Assembly: GCF_916618885.1 (NCBI RefSeq)
Contig: NZ_CAKAKH010000001.1
Location: forward strand, 930,001-994,000
Length of the DNA: 64,000 bases
Direction of reading: 5' to 3'
DNA from: Marinilactibacillus sp. Marseille-P9653
GTDB lineage: Bacteria > Bacillota > Bacilli > Lactobacillales > Carnobacteriaceae_A
Made by a program: the position numbers and the translations under genes. The notes under the pieces were generated by a model. The model did no database searches. It saw nothing but the letters and a program-made list of their open reading frames with translations, and was not told where the DNA came from. This document shows positions 17,702-25,509 of the stretch, piece by piece (the stretch's first letter is position 1; every line of letters starts with the position of its first letter).

Positions 17702-18589
17702 ATCGAAAAGGGAAAGCGTGAGCAAACAAGTCTGGAAAAAGACTATGACTATTGCGAAGAAATTATAAAAGAGCATTCAAAAAGTTTTTATTTTGCTTTT
17801 TCAAGATTACCAGAAGAAAAAGCTAAAGCAGTCTATGCAATTTATGCATTTTGTAGACAGGCAGATGACAGTATCGATGAAGCCGATTCTTCCAAAGAGC
17901 AGCAAAAAGCATTACTAAGTATCAAAAAAATGCTGGAGCAATTTGAAAAAGGGGAAGATTCTGACCACCCAGTGTGGAGAGCGTTAAGAGACGTATTTAA
18001 TCGTTTTGACATGTCATTGAAGCCATTTTACGATCAGTTGGAAGGTCAGACCATGGATTACAACTTCAAGCAACCCGAAACGCTAACTGATCTAGAAAAG
18101 TACAGTTACTTTGTAGCTGGATCAGTTGGATTAATGCTACTCCCGATACTGGCGACAAATCATCATCAAGAATTGAAAGAGACTGCAATTTCTCTTGGAG
18201 TCGCAATGCAAATCACTAACATCTTAAGAGACATCGGTGAAGATCAGAAAGAGATTAATAGAATTTATCTTCCCGTTGAGCTTATGAAAGAAGCTGGTTA
18301 TACCTATGATGATTTAAAGAGTCAGGTCATTAATCCTTCATTTATATCTATGTGGGAAACATTAGCTTCTAGGTCAGAAACGCTTTACAAGATTGTCAAA
18401 CAAGATCTAAATAAATTTGACTCAGATAGTCAATTACCTGTCTTGTTATCAGCAAATGTTTATGCCGAAATACTAGCGACTGTTCGTAAGAATGGATACG
18501 ACTGTTTTAATCAAAGAAATAAGACCTCATTCATTAGAAAACTTAGTATCTATAAAAATACTAGAAAAACATTGAAAGCTTATAAGTAA
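17702..18589 (+). CDS. crtM: Dehydrosqualene (4,4'-diapophytoene) synthase
   Basis: The squalene/phytoene synthase family protein condenses two farnesyl diphosphates into the C30 carotenoid backbone. Seen are [13 protein letters not shown], the first Asp-rich motif [11 protein letters not shown], and the second, [10 protein letters not shown]. Start choice is unusual: GAGGAGG (17688-17694) sits 7 nt before an ATC at 17702, giving about 295 aa, close to S. aureus CrtM (about 287). The only conventional upstream starts are TTG codons at 17585, 17621 and 17663, which would add up to 39 non-homologous residues. It heads crtM-crtP-crtQ-crtO. Confidence 0.82.
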   Translation: MEKGKREQTSLEKDYDYCEEIIKEHSKSFYFAFSRLPEEKAKAVYAIYAFCRQADDSIDEADSSKEQQKALLSIKKMLEQFEKGEDSDHPVWRALRDVFNRFDMSLKPFYDQLEGQTMDYNFKQPETLTDLEKYSYFVAGSVGLMLLPILATNHHQELKETAISLGVAMQITNILRDIGEDQKEINRIYLPVELMKEAGYTYDDLKSQVINPSFISMWETLASRSETLYKIVKQDLNKFDSDSQLPVLLSANVYAEILATVRKNGYDCFNQRNKTSFIRKLSIYKNTRKTLKAYK

Positions 18590-18614
18590 GGTACTGGACA
18601 AAGGAGAACAGATC

Positions 18615-20129
18615 ATGACGATTGAAGTACATTCAAGCATAGAAAAGTCAGTAACGGTGATCGGTGGCGGTTTAGGAGGGATTTCTGCAGCAATCGCGCT
18701 TGCTCAAAGTGGGTATAAGGTAGCACTGTATGAAAAAAACCAGCATATAGGTGGAAAGCTGAACCGACTAGAAGTGGAAGGATATGGATTTGATTTGGGT
18801 CCGTCCATTCTAACGATGCCTTTTATTTTTGAACGACTGTTTCTTGTTGGTAACAAGAAAATGGAAGATTATGTAAAATTTGAAAAGCTTGATTTACAAT
18901 GGCGGTCATTTTTCACAGATGGTACAACAATAGATCTTTATGAACAACTTTCCGATATGGATCAGCACAATCCGTCTTTAAGTAAGAAAGATATGGAAGA
19001 GTATGAAGCGTTTTTAGAATACTCTAAATCTCTTTATGAAATCACTCAAGAAGGTTATTTTGATAAAGGACTGGATACAACTTTTGATATCATCAAATAC
19101 CACGGACCGATATCAGCTTTTAAAGGGTTTGATTTACTTTCAACAATGTCTAGCGCGATTGAAAAAAGAATCAGCAACCCTCATTTGAGAGATATGCTGA
19201 AATATTACATCAAGTATGTTGGTTCATCTGCCGAAGATGCCCCTGCAATTTTAAATATGCTCGCATACATGCAACATGATTTAGGATTGTGGTATGTTCC
19301 CGGTGGTATGCATAAGCTTGGTGAAGCATTACAAAAGTTAGCTTTAGAAGAAGGCGTAGCGATTTATAATGGACAAGAGGTTGTGCGTCTTGAGAAAGAT
19401 ACACACAAAAATATTACAGCAGCTGTCTTAGCAAACGGGGAAATTGTGGAGTCTGACTATTATGTTTCTAATATGGAAGTCATTCCGACTTACCGTTATT
19501 TACTAGATGAAGACAAAAAAGGAATGAAAAAACTAGAAGAAAAATTCGAGCCAGCAGCTTCCGGGATGGTTCTTCACCTTGGGGTGGATAAATTATATCC
19601 ACAGCTAGCACACCATAACTTCTTTTTCTCAAATGATTCTAAAAAAAATTATGAGTCTGTTTTTCATCGTCACGAACTTCCTGAAGATCCAACGATCTAC
19701 TTGGTCAATGTCAATAAAACAGACTCAGGCCAAGCTCCAGAGGGACATGAGAACATCAAAATTTTACCGCACATCCCTTATGTACAAGATGAGCCGTTTA
19801 CAGATCAGCAATATGCCGATTTAAGAGAACGTGTACTGATCAAGCTAGAAAATATGGGACTGACTGATTTAAGAGAGCATATCGTATTTGAAGATATGTG
19901 GTTACCAGAAGATATCCAGCAGACATATTACTCAAACCGCGGCGCAATCTATGGCGTATTGGCTGATAAAAAAGCCAATAATGGATTCAAGCATCCTAAA
20001 CATAGTGACCGTTATGATAACTTGTACTTTGTCGGTGGTTCAGTAAATCCAGGTGGCGGCATGCCTATGGTTACGTTAAGTGGGCAACAAGTTAGAGATA
20101 TGATCGTAAGAAGAGATGCAAAGTCATGA
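18615..20129 (+). CDS. crtP: 4,4'-diaponeurosporene oxygenase/oxidase (CrtP, CrtNb type)
   Basis: The 504-aa FAD-dependent carotenoid oxidase has the dinucleotide fold [19 protein letters not shown] at residues 15-33 and the C-terminal signature [20 protein letters not shown]. Segments such as [28 protein letters not shown] and [15 protein letters not shown] match my recollection of S. aureus CrtP much better than CrtN. CrtP oxidises the terminal methyl group of 4,4'-diaponeurosporene. It starts 25 nt after crtM behind AAAGGAGA. No separate crtN desaturase is in the window. Confidence 0.87.
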   Translation: MTIEVHSSIEKSVTVIGGGLGGISAAIALAQSGYKVALYEKNQHIGGKLNRLEVEGYGFDLGPSILTMPFIFERLFLVGNKKMEDYVKFEKLDLQWRSFFTDGTTIDLYEQLSDMDQHNPSLSKKDMEEYEAFLEYSKSLYEITQEGYFDKGLDTTFDIIKYHGPISAFKGFDLLSTMSSAIEKRISNPHLRDMLKYYIKYVGSSAEDAPAILNMLAYMQHDLGLWYVPGGMHKLGEALQKLALEEGVAIYNGQEVVRLEKDTHKNITAAVLANGEIVESDYYVSNMEVIPTYRYLLDEDKKGMKKLEEKFEPAASGMVLHLGVDKLYPQLAHHNFFFSNDSKKNYESVFHRHELPEDPTIYLVNVNKTDSGQAPEGHENIKILPHIPYVQDEPFTDQQYADLRERVLIKLENMGLTDLREHIVFEDMWLPEDIQQTYYSNRGAIYGVLADKKANNGFKHPKHSDRYDNLYFVGGSVNPGGGMPMVTLSGQQVRDMIVRRDAKS

Positions 20130-20142
20130 TTATAGAATAAAA

Positions 20143-20163
20143 GCGAAGGCAATAAGCTTTCGC
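20143..20163 (+). other. Small hairpin between crtP and crtQ
   Basis: GCGAAGGC (20143-20150) and GCTTTCGC (20156-20163) pair with one G-U. There is no T run, so it is more likely an mRNA-processing or stability element than a terminator. Confidence 0.4.
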
Positions 20164-20207
20164 GCTACATAAGTTTATCGTTTAGAAGGTTTAGTTAGGA
20201 GAATTGC

Positions 20208-21335
20208 ATGCACGTATTATTGATTATGAGTATTTTCGTTATTTTAATCGCGATAGGTAGTGGGTTTTTTATGCTCTGGAATTTTCCTTATATCGCAAGA
20301 TATAAAGGTGAGAAAAGAGGTTATCCAGCAATCTCTATAATTATCCCTGTCAGAAATGAAGAAGATAATATTTCTAATTTATTAGACTCTCTTTTTGCTC
20401 AATCCTTAAAACCAAAAGAAATCATCGTTGTGGATGACGACTCGACCGATCGAACAGTCGAAATACTCTCCAGATATGATGTCAAAATCAAACAAAGAGA
20501 TCAAGCGATTGATGATCCGCAACTTGTTGGTAAAACAGTGGCCTGTTATAGAGGGGCTAGAGATGCGACAGGGGAATGGCTGATGTTTATAGATGCAGAC
20601 ACGACCTTTGATCATGAGAATAGTCTAGAATCAATCTGTCAATCTTTTCAAGAAAAGCATGCATCAGGCTTATTTACCATACAGCCGTATCATCGAACAA
20701 AAAGATTGTATGAGCACTTTTCAGCACCACTTAATATGATTGTAGTAGCAGGACTAAATGCCTTTACACCTTTAAAAGAACGGTTTGAAACTGGTGGTGC
20801 GTTTGGACCTTTCTTGATGTGTACATCCAAAGAGTATGAACAAACAGGTGGTCATGAGAAAACACTAGATTCATACATGGATAATATTGAACTAGCAAAA
20901 GTCTTTCAGGCAAACAATCTTCCTATTCATAATTATGGTGGGAGAGGTGTTTTCTCTTACCGAATGTATCCAGAAGGACCTAAGCAGTGGCTGCTAGGAT
21001 GGTCTAAAAGCGTCGCGAACGGTTCAAGCAACACACATCCATCGGTCATGTCAGCGATCAGCCTGTGGATAACAGGTGGGTATATTGCTGTAATTTTACT
21101 TGTGTTATCTTTATGGTTAACGATGCCAATTTGGACAGGCATCAGTGTTTTTTTGTATGCCTGTTATGCTTGCCAGTTTATGTGGCTTGCTGGGAAAGTT
21201 GGTAAATTTCCTAACTGGTTGTTTCTGATTTACCCTGTAGTACTGAGTGCTTTTGTGGGGGTATTTACTTGGTCTTATATTCAAGTTAACGTACTGCATG
21301 TTGTTTCTTGGAGAGACCGTAAAATCAATGTCTAA
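20208..21335 (+). CDS. crtQ: 4,4'-diaponeurosporenoate glycosyltransferase
   Basis: The 375-aa GT2-type glycosyltransferase has an N-terminal membrane helix, the fold start ISIIIPVRNEEDNISNLLDSL, the nucleotide-binding VVDDDSTDRT, a DAD motif (FIDADTTF) and C-terminal helices. The internal sequences TIQPYHRTKRLYEHFSAPLN and FRMYPEG-like SYRMYPEGPKQW match staphylococcal CrtQ. It transfers glucose to the carotenoid carboxyl group at the membrane. TTAGGAGA precedes the ATG. It follows crtP by 78 nt and overlaps functionally with crtO. Confidence 0.87.
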   Translation: MHVLLIMSIFVILIAIGSGFFMLWNFPYIARYKGEKRGYPAISIIIPVRNEEDNISNLLDSLFAQSLKPKEIIVVDDDSTDRTVEILSRYDVKIKQRDQAIDDPQLVGKTVACYRGARDATGEWLMFIDADTTFDHENSLESICQSFQEKHASGLFTIQPYHRTKRLYEHFSAPLNMIVVAGLNAFTPLKERFETGGAFGPFLMCTSKEYEQTGGHEKTLDSYMDNIELAKVFQANNLPIHNYGGRGVFSYRMYPEGPKQWLLGWSKSVANGSSNTHPSVMSAISLWITGGYIAVILLVLSLWLTMPIWTGISVFLYACYACQFMWLAGKVGKFPNWLFLIYPVVLSAFVGVFTWSYIQVNVLHVVSWRDRKINV

Positions 21336-21349
21336 GAAAGGATGAAACG

Positions 21350-21847
21350 ATGAGTCAAGTATTGATTCTGATAGCAGTAAACGGTGTGGCCTGGTTTATC
21401 ATTCATTTTGGTGTCTCGGTCGGATTACTTAAAGTATCAGATTTGACGTTCAGCAATCATCCTTTTTTTATAAAATTGTTTGTATCGTATGATTGGGAAA
21501 ATGAGGGTGAATTCTGGGAGCAAAAAACAGGTGTTAAAGAATGGAAAGATCGATTGCCAGACGGAGCTTCTTTATTTGGAATGGGATACAAGAAAAAGCA
21601 CTTAGCCGCTAAAAGCCAAGCGGACTATCCTAAATTTATTTTAGAGACAAAAAGAGCAGAATTGACGCATTGGATGATCTTATTACCGGTGCCGTTATTT
21701 TTCCTATGGAATCCGCTTTGGGCAGCCTGGTTGAATGTTTTGTATGCCTTGATCATTAACGTACCTTTTATCATTATTCAGAGATATAACCGACCAAGAC
21801 TTGAAAGAATACAAAAAATGAAAGAATGTAAGAGAATTTTTAAATAG
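21350..21847 (+). CDS. crtO: Glycosyl-4,4'-diaponeurosporenoate acyltransferase
   Basis: The 165-aa membrane protein carries the CrtO hallmarks: WENEGEFWEQKTGVKEWKDRLPDG, ETKRAELTHWMILLPV and NVPFIIIQRYNRPRL, with hydrophobic segments at the N terminus and near residues 105-145. In staphyloxanthin synthesis CrtO adds a fatty acid to the glucose moiety. It starts 14 nt after crtQ with AAGGATG upstream. A weak 5-bp hairpin (GTGGA...TCCAC) lies just after the stop. It supports a glycosylated, acylated C30 end product. Confidence 0.87.
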   Translation: MSQVLILIAVNGVAWFIIHFGVSVGLLKVSDLTFSNHPFFIKLFVSYDWENEGEFWEQKTGVKEWKDRLPDGASLFGMGYKKKHLAAKSQADYPKFILETKRAELTHWMILLPVPLFFLWNPLWAAWLNVLYALIINVPFIIIQRYNRPRLERIQKMKECKRIFK

Positions 21848-21920
21848 TAGTGGACACTTTTCCACTTACAGTATATGATATAGGTAGTTAACTTATAAAA
21901 AGTAAGTAAGGGGTCTATTT

Positions 21921-22784
21921 ATGAATACATCATACAAAATTGAACAAACTGCTAGTATCGGATCGGTTACGTTAAAAGTTAAAGATTTAAATCGCATTTC
22001 TGAGTATTATCAGGAATTAGGTTTGACCGTAATAGAAGCGGCAGAAGATAAAGTTTCTCTAGGTGTTAGTGGTTCTGATCAGCCATTGTTAGTTTTAAAA
22101 ACTATTCAAAACGCAGTAGATAGAAGAGCTGCTGGGTTATTTCATACAGCATTTTTATTACCCAGTCGTAAAGATCTAGGCGACACACTTTACAGACTAC
22201 TTGTGAAGAAAATTCCGATCGATGGTGCTTCAGATCACGGGTATAGTGAAGCAATCTACTTACAAGATCCAGAAGGTAACGGGATTGAGATTTACCGTGA
22301 TAAACCAAAAAGTGAATGGGATATTCGAGAGGACGGAAGAATCGCTGGTATTACGATTGAAATGGATGCGGACGGTGTAATAGAAAGTAGAGACCAGTCT
22401 GGTACGGTAGAAAAGTTTCCTGAAAACACTACAATAGGTCATATTCATTTATCAATAATTGATCTAGATGAAACACAAGCGTTCTATCAACAGTTAGGAT
22501 TTGATCTAACTGATCAATTTGGAGATCAAGCGAGGTTCTTTTCAGCGGGTGGATATCACCATCATATTGGTACAAATATTTGGATGGGCAAAAATTTACC
22601 TAAATTATCAGAAGAAGATCTAGGTTTAGAATCTTATTCAGTCCTATTGTCTTCTGAAGAATCTCTTGAAAAATTGAAACAAATTATAGAACTCCGTGGT
22701 ATACTTGTATTAGAAGATACTCATGAAGTTCTATCTGTATTAGACCCTAACGGTATCAAAGTGATATTTGAGCTTAGAAGATAA
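21921..22784 (+). CDS. Two-module VOC protein (extradiol dioxygenase/glyoxalase fold, CatE-like)
   Basis: The 287-aa protein has two vicinal-oxygen-chelate modules, the N-terminal one opening with SIGSVTLKVKDLNRISEYYQELGL and the second with TIGHIHLSIIDLDETQAFYQQLGF. Candidate metal ligands are His in GLFHTAFLLP, Glu in GNGIEIYRD and His in IGHIHLS. The layout resembles Bacillus CatE-type catechol-2,3-dioxygenases, but lactic acid bacterial homologs lack a proven substrate. AAGGGG precedes the ATG. It follows crtO by 73 nt and may be cotranscribed or have its own promoter. Confidence 0.8.
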   Translation: MNTSYKIEQTASIGSVTLKVKDLNRISEYYQELGLTVIEAAEDKVSLGVSGSDQPLLVLKTIQNAVDRRAAGLFHTAFLLPSRKDLGDTLYRLLVKKIPIDGASDHGYSEAIYLQDPEGNGIEIYRDKPKSEWDIREDGRIAGITIEMDADGVIESRDQSGTVEKFPENTTIGHIHLSIIDLDETQAFYQQLGFDLTDQFGDQARFFSAGGYHHHIGTNIWMGKNLPKLSEEDLGLESYSVLLSSEESLEKLKQIIELRGILVLEDTHEVLSVLDPNGIKVIFELRR

Positions 22785-22842
22785 GCTGTACTTTGTGTAT
22801 CTTCTTTCTAAAATTAAGAGGATGAGAAAGGATTGAAATTGA

Positions 22843-23307
22843 ATGACTATAGCAGATTTCACGGTAAAAAATTTAGAAGGCAAAGATGTAGACCTTTCTA
22901 ATTACACAGGTAAACCGATACTAATCGTTAATACGGCTAGCAAATGTGGACTGGCTTCTCAATTAAAAGACCTTGAAGAATTATATCAATCTTATAAAGA
23001 CAGAGGGTTTATCGTACTAGGATTTCCGTGTAATCAATTTATGAACCAGGAACCGCTTGAAAGTGGAGAAATTGCTGAATTTTGCAATACGAATTACGAT
23101 GTGACTTTTCCTATGTTTGACAAAGTGAATGTTAATGGAGCAGACGCACATCCTTTATTCAAACATTTGAAAGAAAAGACTGGAAACAAAATGATCAAAT
23201 GGAATTATACAAAGTTTTTGATTGATTCAAATGGAGAAGTCATTAACAGATACGCTCCAACAACAAAACCTGTGAAAATTGTAGAAGACTTAGTTTCTAT
23301 TCTTTAA
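22843..23307 (+). CDS. Glutathione peroxidase family (thiol peroxidase)
   Basis: The 154-aa thioredoxin-fold peroxidase has the catalytic Cys35 in NTASKCGL (Cys rather than selenocysteine), Gln in GFPCNQF and Trp in IKWNYTKFLID, the complete peroxidatic triad. A second Cys in FPCNQF may be the resolving or a structural residue. Bacterial members reduce hydroperoxides using thioredoxin. AAAGGA is upstream of the ATG at 22843. Its position beside the carotenoid and photolyase genes suits an oxidative-stress role. Confidence 0.9.
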   Translation: MTIADFTVKNLEGKDVDLSNYTGKPILIVNTASKCGLASQLKDLEELYQSYKDRGFIVLGFPCNQFMNQEPLESGEIAEFCNTNYDVTFPMFDKVNVNGADAHPLFKHLKEKTGNKMIKWNYTKFLIDSNGEVINRYAPTTKPVKIVEDLVSIL

Positions 23308-23325
23308 TAGATGATGAATGAACTG

Positions 23326-23380
23326 CCTTATACAGTATCGGTTAAACTAAACCGACTTACTGAATAGGGTATTTTTTATT
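23326..23380 (+). terminator. Intrinsic terminator after the peroxidase gene
   Basis: An imperfect long stem (23326-23343 with 23350-23369) is followed by a T-rich tract. Confidence 0.75.
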
Positions 23381-23482
23381 TTATTCTGTTCATTAATTTA
23401 AATAACGCATAAGATTTAATCATTGTATCTGAAAATAGAGTGTGTCATACTTTTATACTAAGAGAATTAAGGAGAGTACAAT

Positions 23483-24892
23483 ATGGTATCGGTAATGTGG
23501 TTTCGAAGAGATTTAAGATTAGAAGATAATATTGCTTTATCGCAAGCGTTTGAAAAGTCAGAAAAACTCATATTATTATTTCAAATAAACCCAGAACAGT
23601 TTTTAGACGATAGTATGAATCATGCAGCATTCTTTACGAGTGTGCTCCATTTAAAAAAAGAGATTGAAAAACAAGGAATGCACTTACAGATATTACATGG
23701 GAATATAGAAGAGAGTTTTCAGAAATTGAAAAAAGATGTACCGGACTGGACCGACATTTACTTCAATCAAGATGAAAAAGGATACGGAAAACAACGTGAC
23801 GACTTGATGAGAATTTTTTTCAAGGATAACGATATCTCTGTTCATACTTATATGGATCATTACTTGCACGGTGCATATGAAGTCCATAACAATTCAGGTG
23901 ATTTGTATAAAGTGTTTACTCCTTATTACAATAAATGGATTGAACTGGATAAACCAACTCCAATGAAAGTGGAGATAGACCAGAGTAAGGTCATGAAAAA
24001 AGTTTTGTACGCTGATAATGAGGAAAAACTGGAAAAGATGGTTGAAGAGGCAGAACTAGATATCAATTATAAACCAGGGACTCAAGCAGCAAAAGAGCAG
24101 TTAAAAATATTCATCGAGGAAAGACTAGATGATTATAAAGTCGGAAGAGACTATCCCAATAAGGATAAAACGAGTCGATTATCTCAACATATGCGATTAG
24201 GTGAACTCAGTATTCGAACGCTCTGGGCCGCTGTACAAGCAGAAACGAGTAACGAGAGTCAGCGAACTTTTTTAAAGGAATTATGCTGGCGAGATTTTTA
24301 CCACATGATCTATGTAGGAAATCCTAATCAAAAAGAGCAGCCTGTCAAGGAACAGTTTTCTCATATTCAATGGGATAATGATGAAGAACAATTTGAAAGG
24401 TGGGTTCAAGGAAAAACCGGTTATCCGATAGTGGATGCAGCGATGAGACAATTGAGTGCGTTAGGCTGGATGCACAATCGTTTAAGAATGATTACTGCTT
24501 CTTTTTTGACAAAAGACTTATTGATCGACTGGCGCTGGGGAGAAAAGTATTTCCAGAAGATGTTGACTGATTACGATCCATGCAATAACATCGGTGGATG
24601 GCAATGGGCAGCTTCTACTGGAACAGATGCTGTTCCTTATTTTAGAATATTCAACCCAACGACTCAATCTGAAAAATATGACAAATCTGGAGATTTTATA
24701 AGAGAGTTTGTACCTGAACTCAAATCTGTGAAAGACAAATACATTCATGCTCCGGAGAAAATGAGTAAAGAAGAACAAGAAGCTTGCGGTGTGATTATTG
24801 GAGAAAGTTATCCGGCGCCTATTGTAAATCATTCAACTGCTCGTAAACGAGCGATTTCAATTTATGAAGAAAGTAAAGACATCAAACAATAG
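23483..24892 (+). CDS. phr: Deoxyribodipyrimidine photolyase (class I CPD)
   Basis: The 469-aa protein has an N-terminal antenna-binding alpha/beta domain (MWFRRDLRLEDNIAL) and a C-terminal FAD domain with GYPIVDAAMRQLSALGWMHNRLRM, SFLTKDLLIDWRWGEKYF, YDPCNNIGGWQWAASTGTDA and PYFRIFNP, the classical CPD photolyase signatures. It repairs UV cyclobutane pyrimidine dimers with blue light. Length and motifs are complete. It has its own ribosome site (AAGGAGA) and ends at a terminator near 25000. With crt genes and peroxidase it forms a light/oxidative protection block. Confidence 0.94.
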   Translation: MVSVMWFRRDLRLEDNIALSQAFEKSEKLILLFQINPEQFLDDSMNHAAFFTSVLHLKKEIEKQGMHLQILHGNIEESFQKLKKDVPDWTDIYFNQDEKGYGKQRDDLMRIFFKDNDISVHTYMDHYLHGAYEVHNNSGDLYKVFTPYYNKWIELDKPTPMKVEIDQSKVMKKVLYADNEEKLEKMVEEAELDINYKPGTQAAKEQLKIFIEERLDDYKVGRDYPNKDKTSRLSQHMRLGELSIRTLWAAVQAETSNESQRTFLKELCWRDFYHMIYVGNPNQKEQPVKEQFSHIQWDNDEEQFERWVQGKTGYPIVDAAMRQLSALGWMHNRLRMITASFLTKDLLIDWRWGEKYFQKMLTDYDPCNNIGGWQWAASTGTDAVPYFRIFNPTTQSEKYDKSGDFIREFVPELKSVKDKYIHAPEKMSKEEQEACGVIIGESYPAPIVNHSTARKRAISIYEESKDIKQ

Positions 24893-24981
24893 AGAAATTC
24901 CTAATTAATTTATGTATGAGCGTTCAAAACGCTGTATATGTGAAATGTATACAAGTTGAGAATCGACTTAAACTATATATC

Positions 24982-25004
24982 ACCTTTTTATATAAAGGTT
25001 TTTG
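24982..25004 (+). terminator. Intrinsic terminator of phr
   Basis: ACCTTT (24982-24987) and AAAGGT (24994-24999) with a T run; flanking TAAACTA/TAGTTTA arms could extend the structure. Confidence 0.7.
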
Positions 25005-25045
25005 AATTGTAGTTTAGATTTTTAGGTTAATTTTTAAATTTATTG

Positions 25046-25074
25046 TTGACTATTTCACATACTTGCTTTATAGT
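25046..25074 (+). promoter_or_regulatory. Strong promoter of the orphan RNA gene
   Basis: TTGACT (25046-25051), 17-bp spacer, TATAGT (25069-25074), placing the transcription start near 25081-25082, immediately before the first hairpin. Confidence 0.8.
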
Positions 25075-25081
25075 ACTAATT

Positions 25082-25317
25082 GTAATGAAAAGAGAAGAAC
25101 TTTCTTATTTGCATTCTCTCCTCTTCTCTTTTCATTCATTGTTTCAAAGTGTTAGGGATTGAAAGAATCATTTATCTGATCCAGTCCCGTTTCAATATAA
25201 GACTATACTTTTGTCGTCTGATCCTCAGCGATAAGTATATCATTTACGGGTATCCCTTACCGGGTGATAGAGAGAAAAAAGGTGTGGCCCTTTTTTCTCT
25301 CTACACTCTTTTTATTT
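25082..25317 (+). ncRNA. Probable stand-alone structured RNA, about 235 nt
   Basis: No ORF with a ribosome site fits here, but there is a strong promoter and dense complementarity. Hairpin H1 has perfect 15-bp arms (25084-25098, 25122-25136) and a 23-nt pyrimidine-rich loop containing TTCTCTCC. A helix P1 (25151-25159 with 25252-25260, one mismatch) encloses P2 (TTGAAA 25159-25164 with TTTCAA 25190-25195 plus an inner hairpin) and P3 (25204-25240, 15 bp with two small bulges, triloop TCC). A terminator-like stem (25269-25282 with 25289-25302) and T-rich tail close it. The word TCTGATCC occurs in P2 and P3. I cannot assign it to 6S, tmRNA, SRP or RNase P RNA. The CU-rich loop could pair with ribosome-binding sites (inference). 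Confidence 0.65.
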
Positions 25318-25380
25318 AAATTTTTTTCAATGAGTAGTGGAATAGAAGAATTAGCTGGAAGTAATATTTTACATAAAACG

Positions 25381-25436
25381 AACACACTATAAGTGAATGA
25401 GCATATAAATTTATGTTTTTTCTCGTATAGTGTGTT
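25381..25436. promoter_or_regulatory. Inverted half-sites in the levR-type promoter region
   Basis: AACACACTATA (25381-25391) and TATAGTGTGTT (25426-25436) are perfect 11-bp arms around an A/T-rich centre with a smaller CATA/TATG stem. Just downstream lie TTGTTT and TATACT (15 bp apart), a plausible promoter for the activator gene. The AACACACT half-site recurs upstream of the PTS operon. The rest of 25318-25509 holds no gene. Confidence 0.55.
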
Positions 25437-25509
25437 TTGTTTGTGTGTTTTCTAGTGTATACTGTCTTTGGAGTTTCAAGTAGAGGAAAAACTTGAAAGG
25501 GAGCCTATT

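Noticed and set aside
25082-25317. 6S RNA, tmRNA, SRP RNA or RNase P RNA
   Set aside because: The region lacks the rod with central bubble of 6S and none of the conserved words of tmRNA, SRP or RNase P RNA was seen; left as an unassigned RNA.
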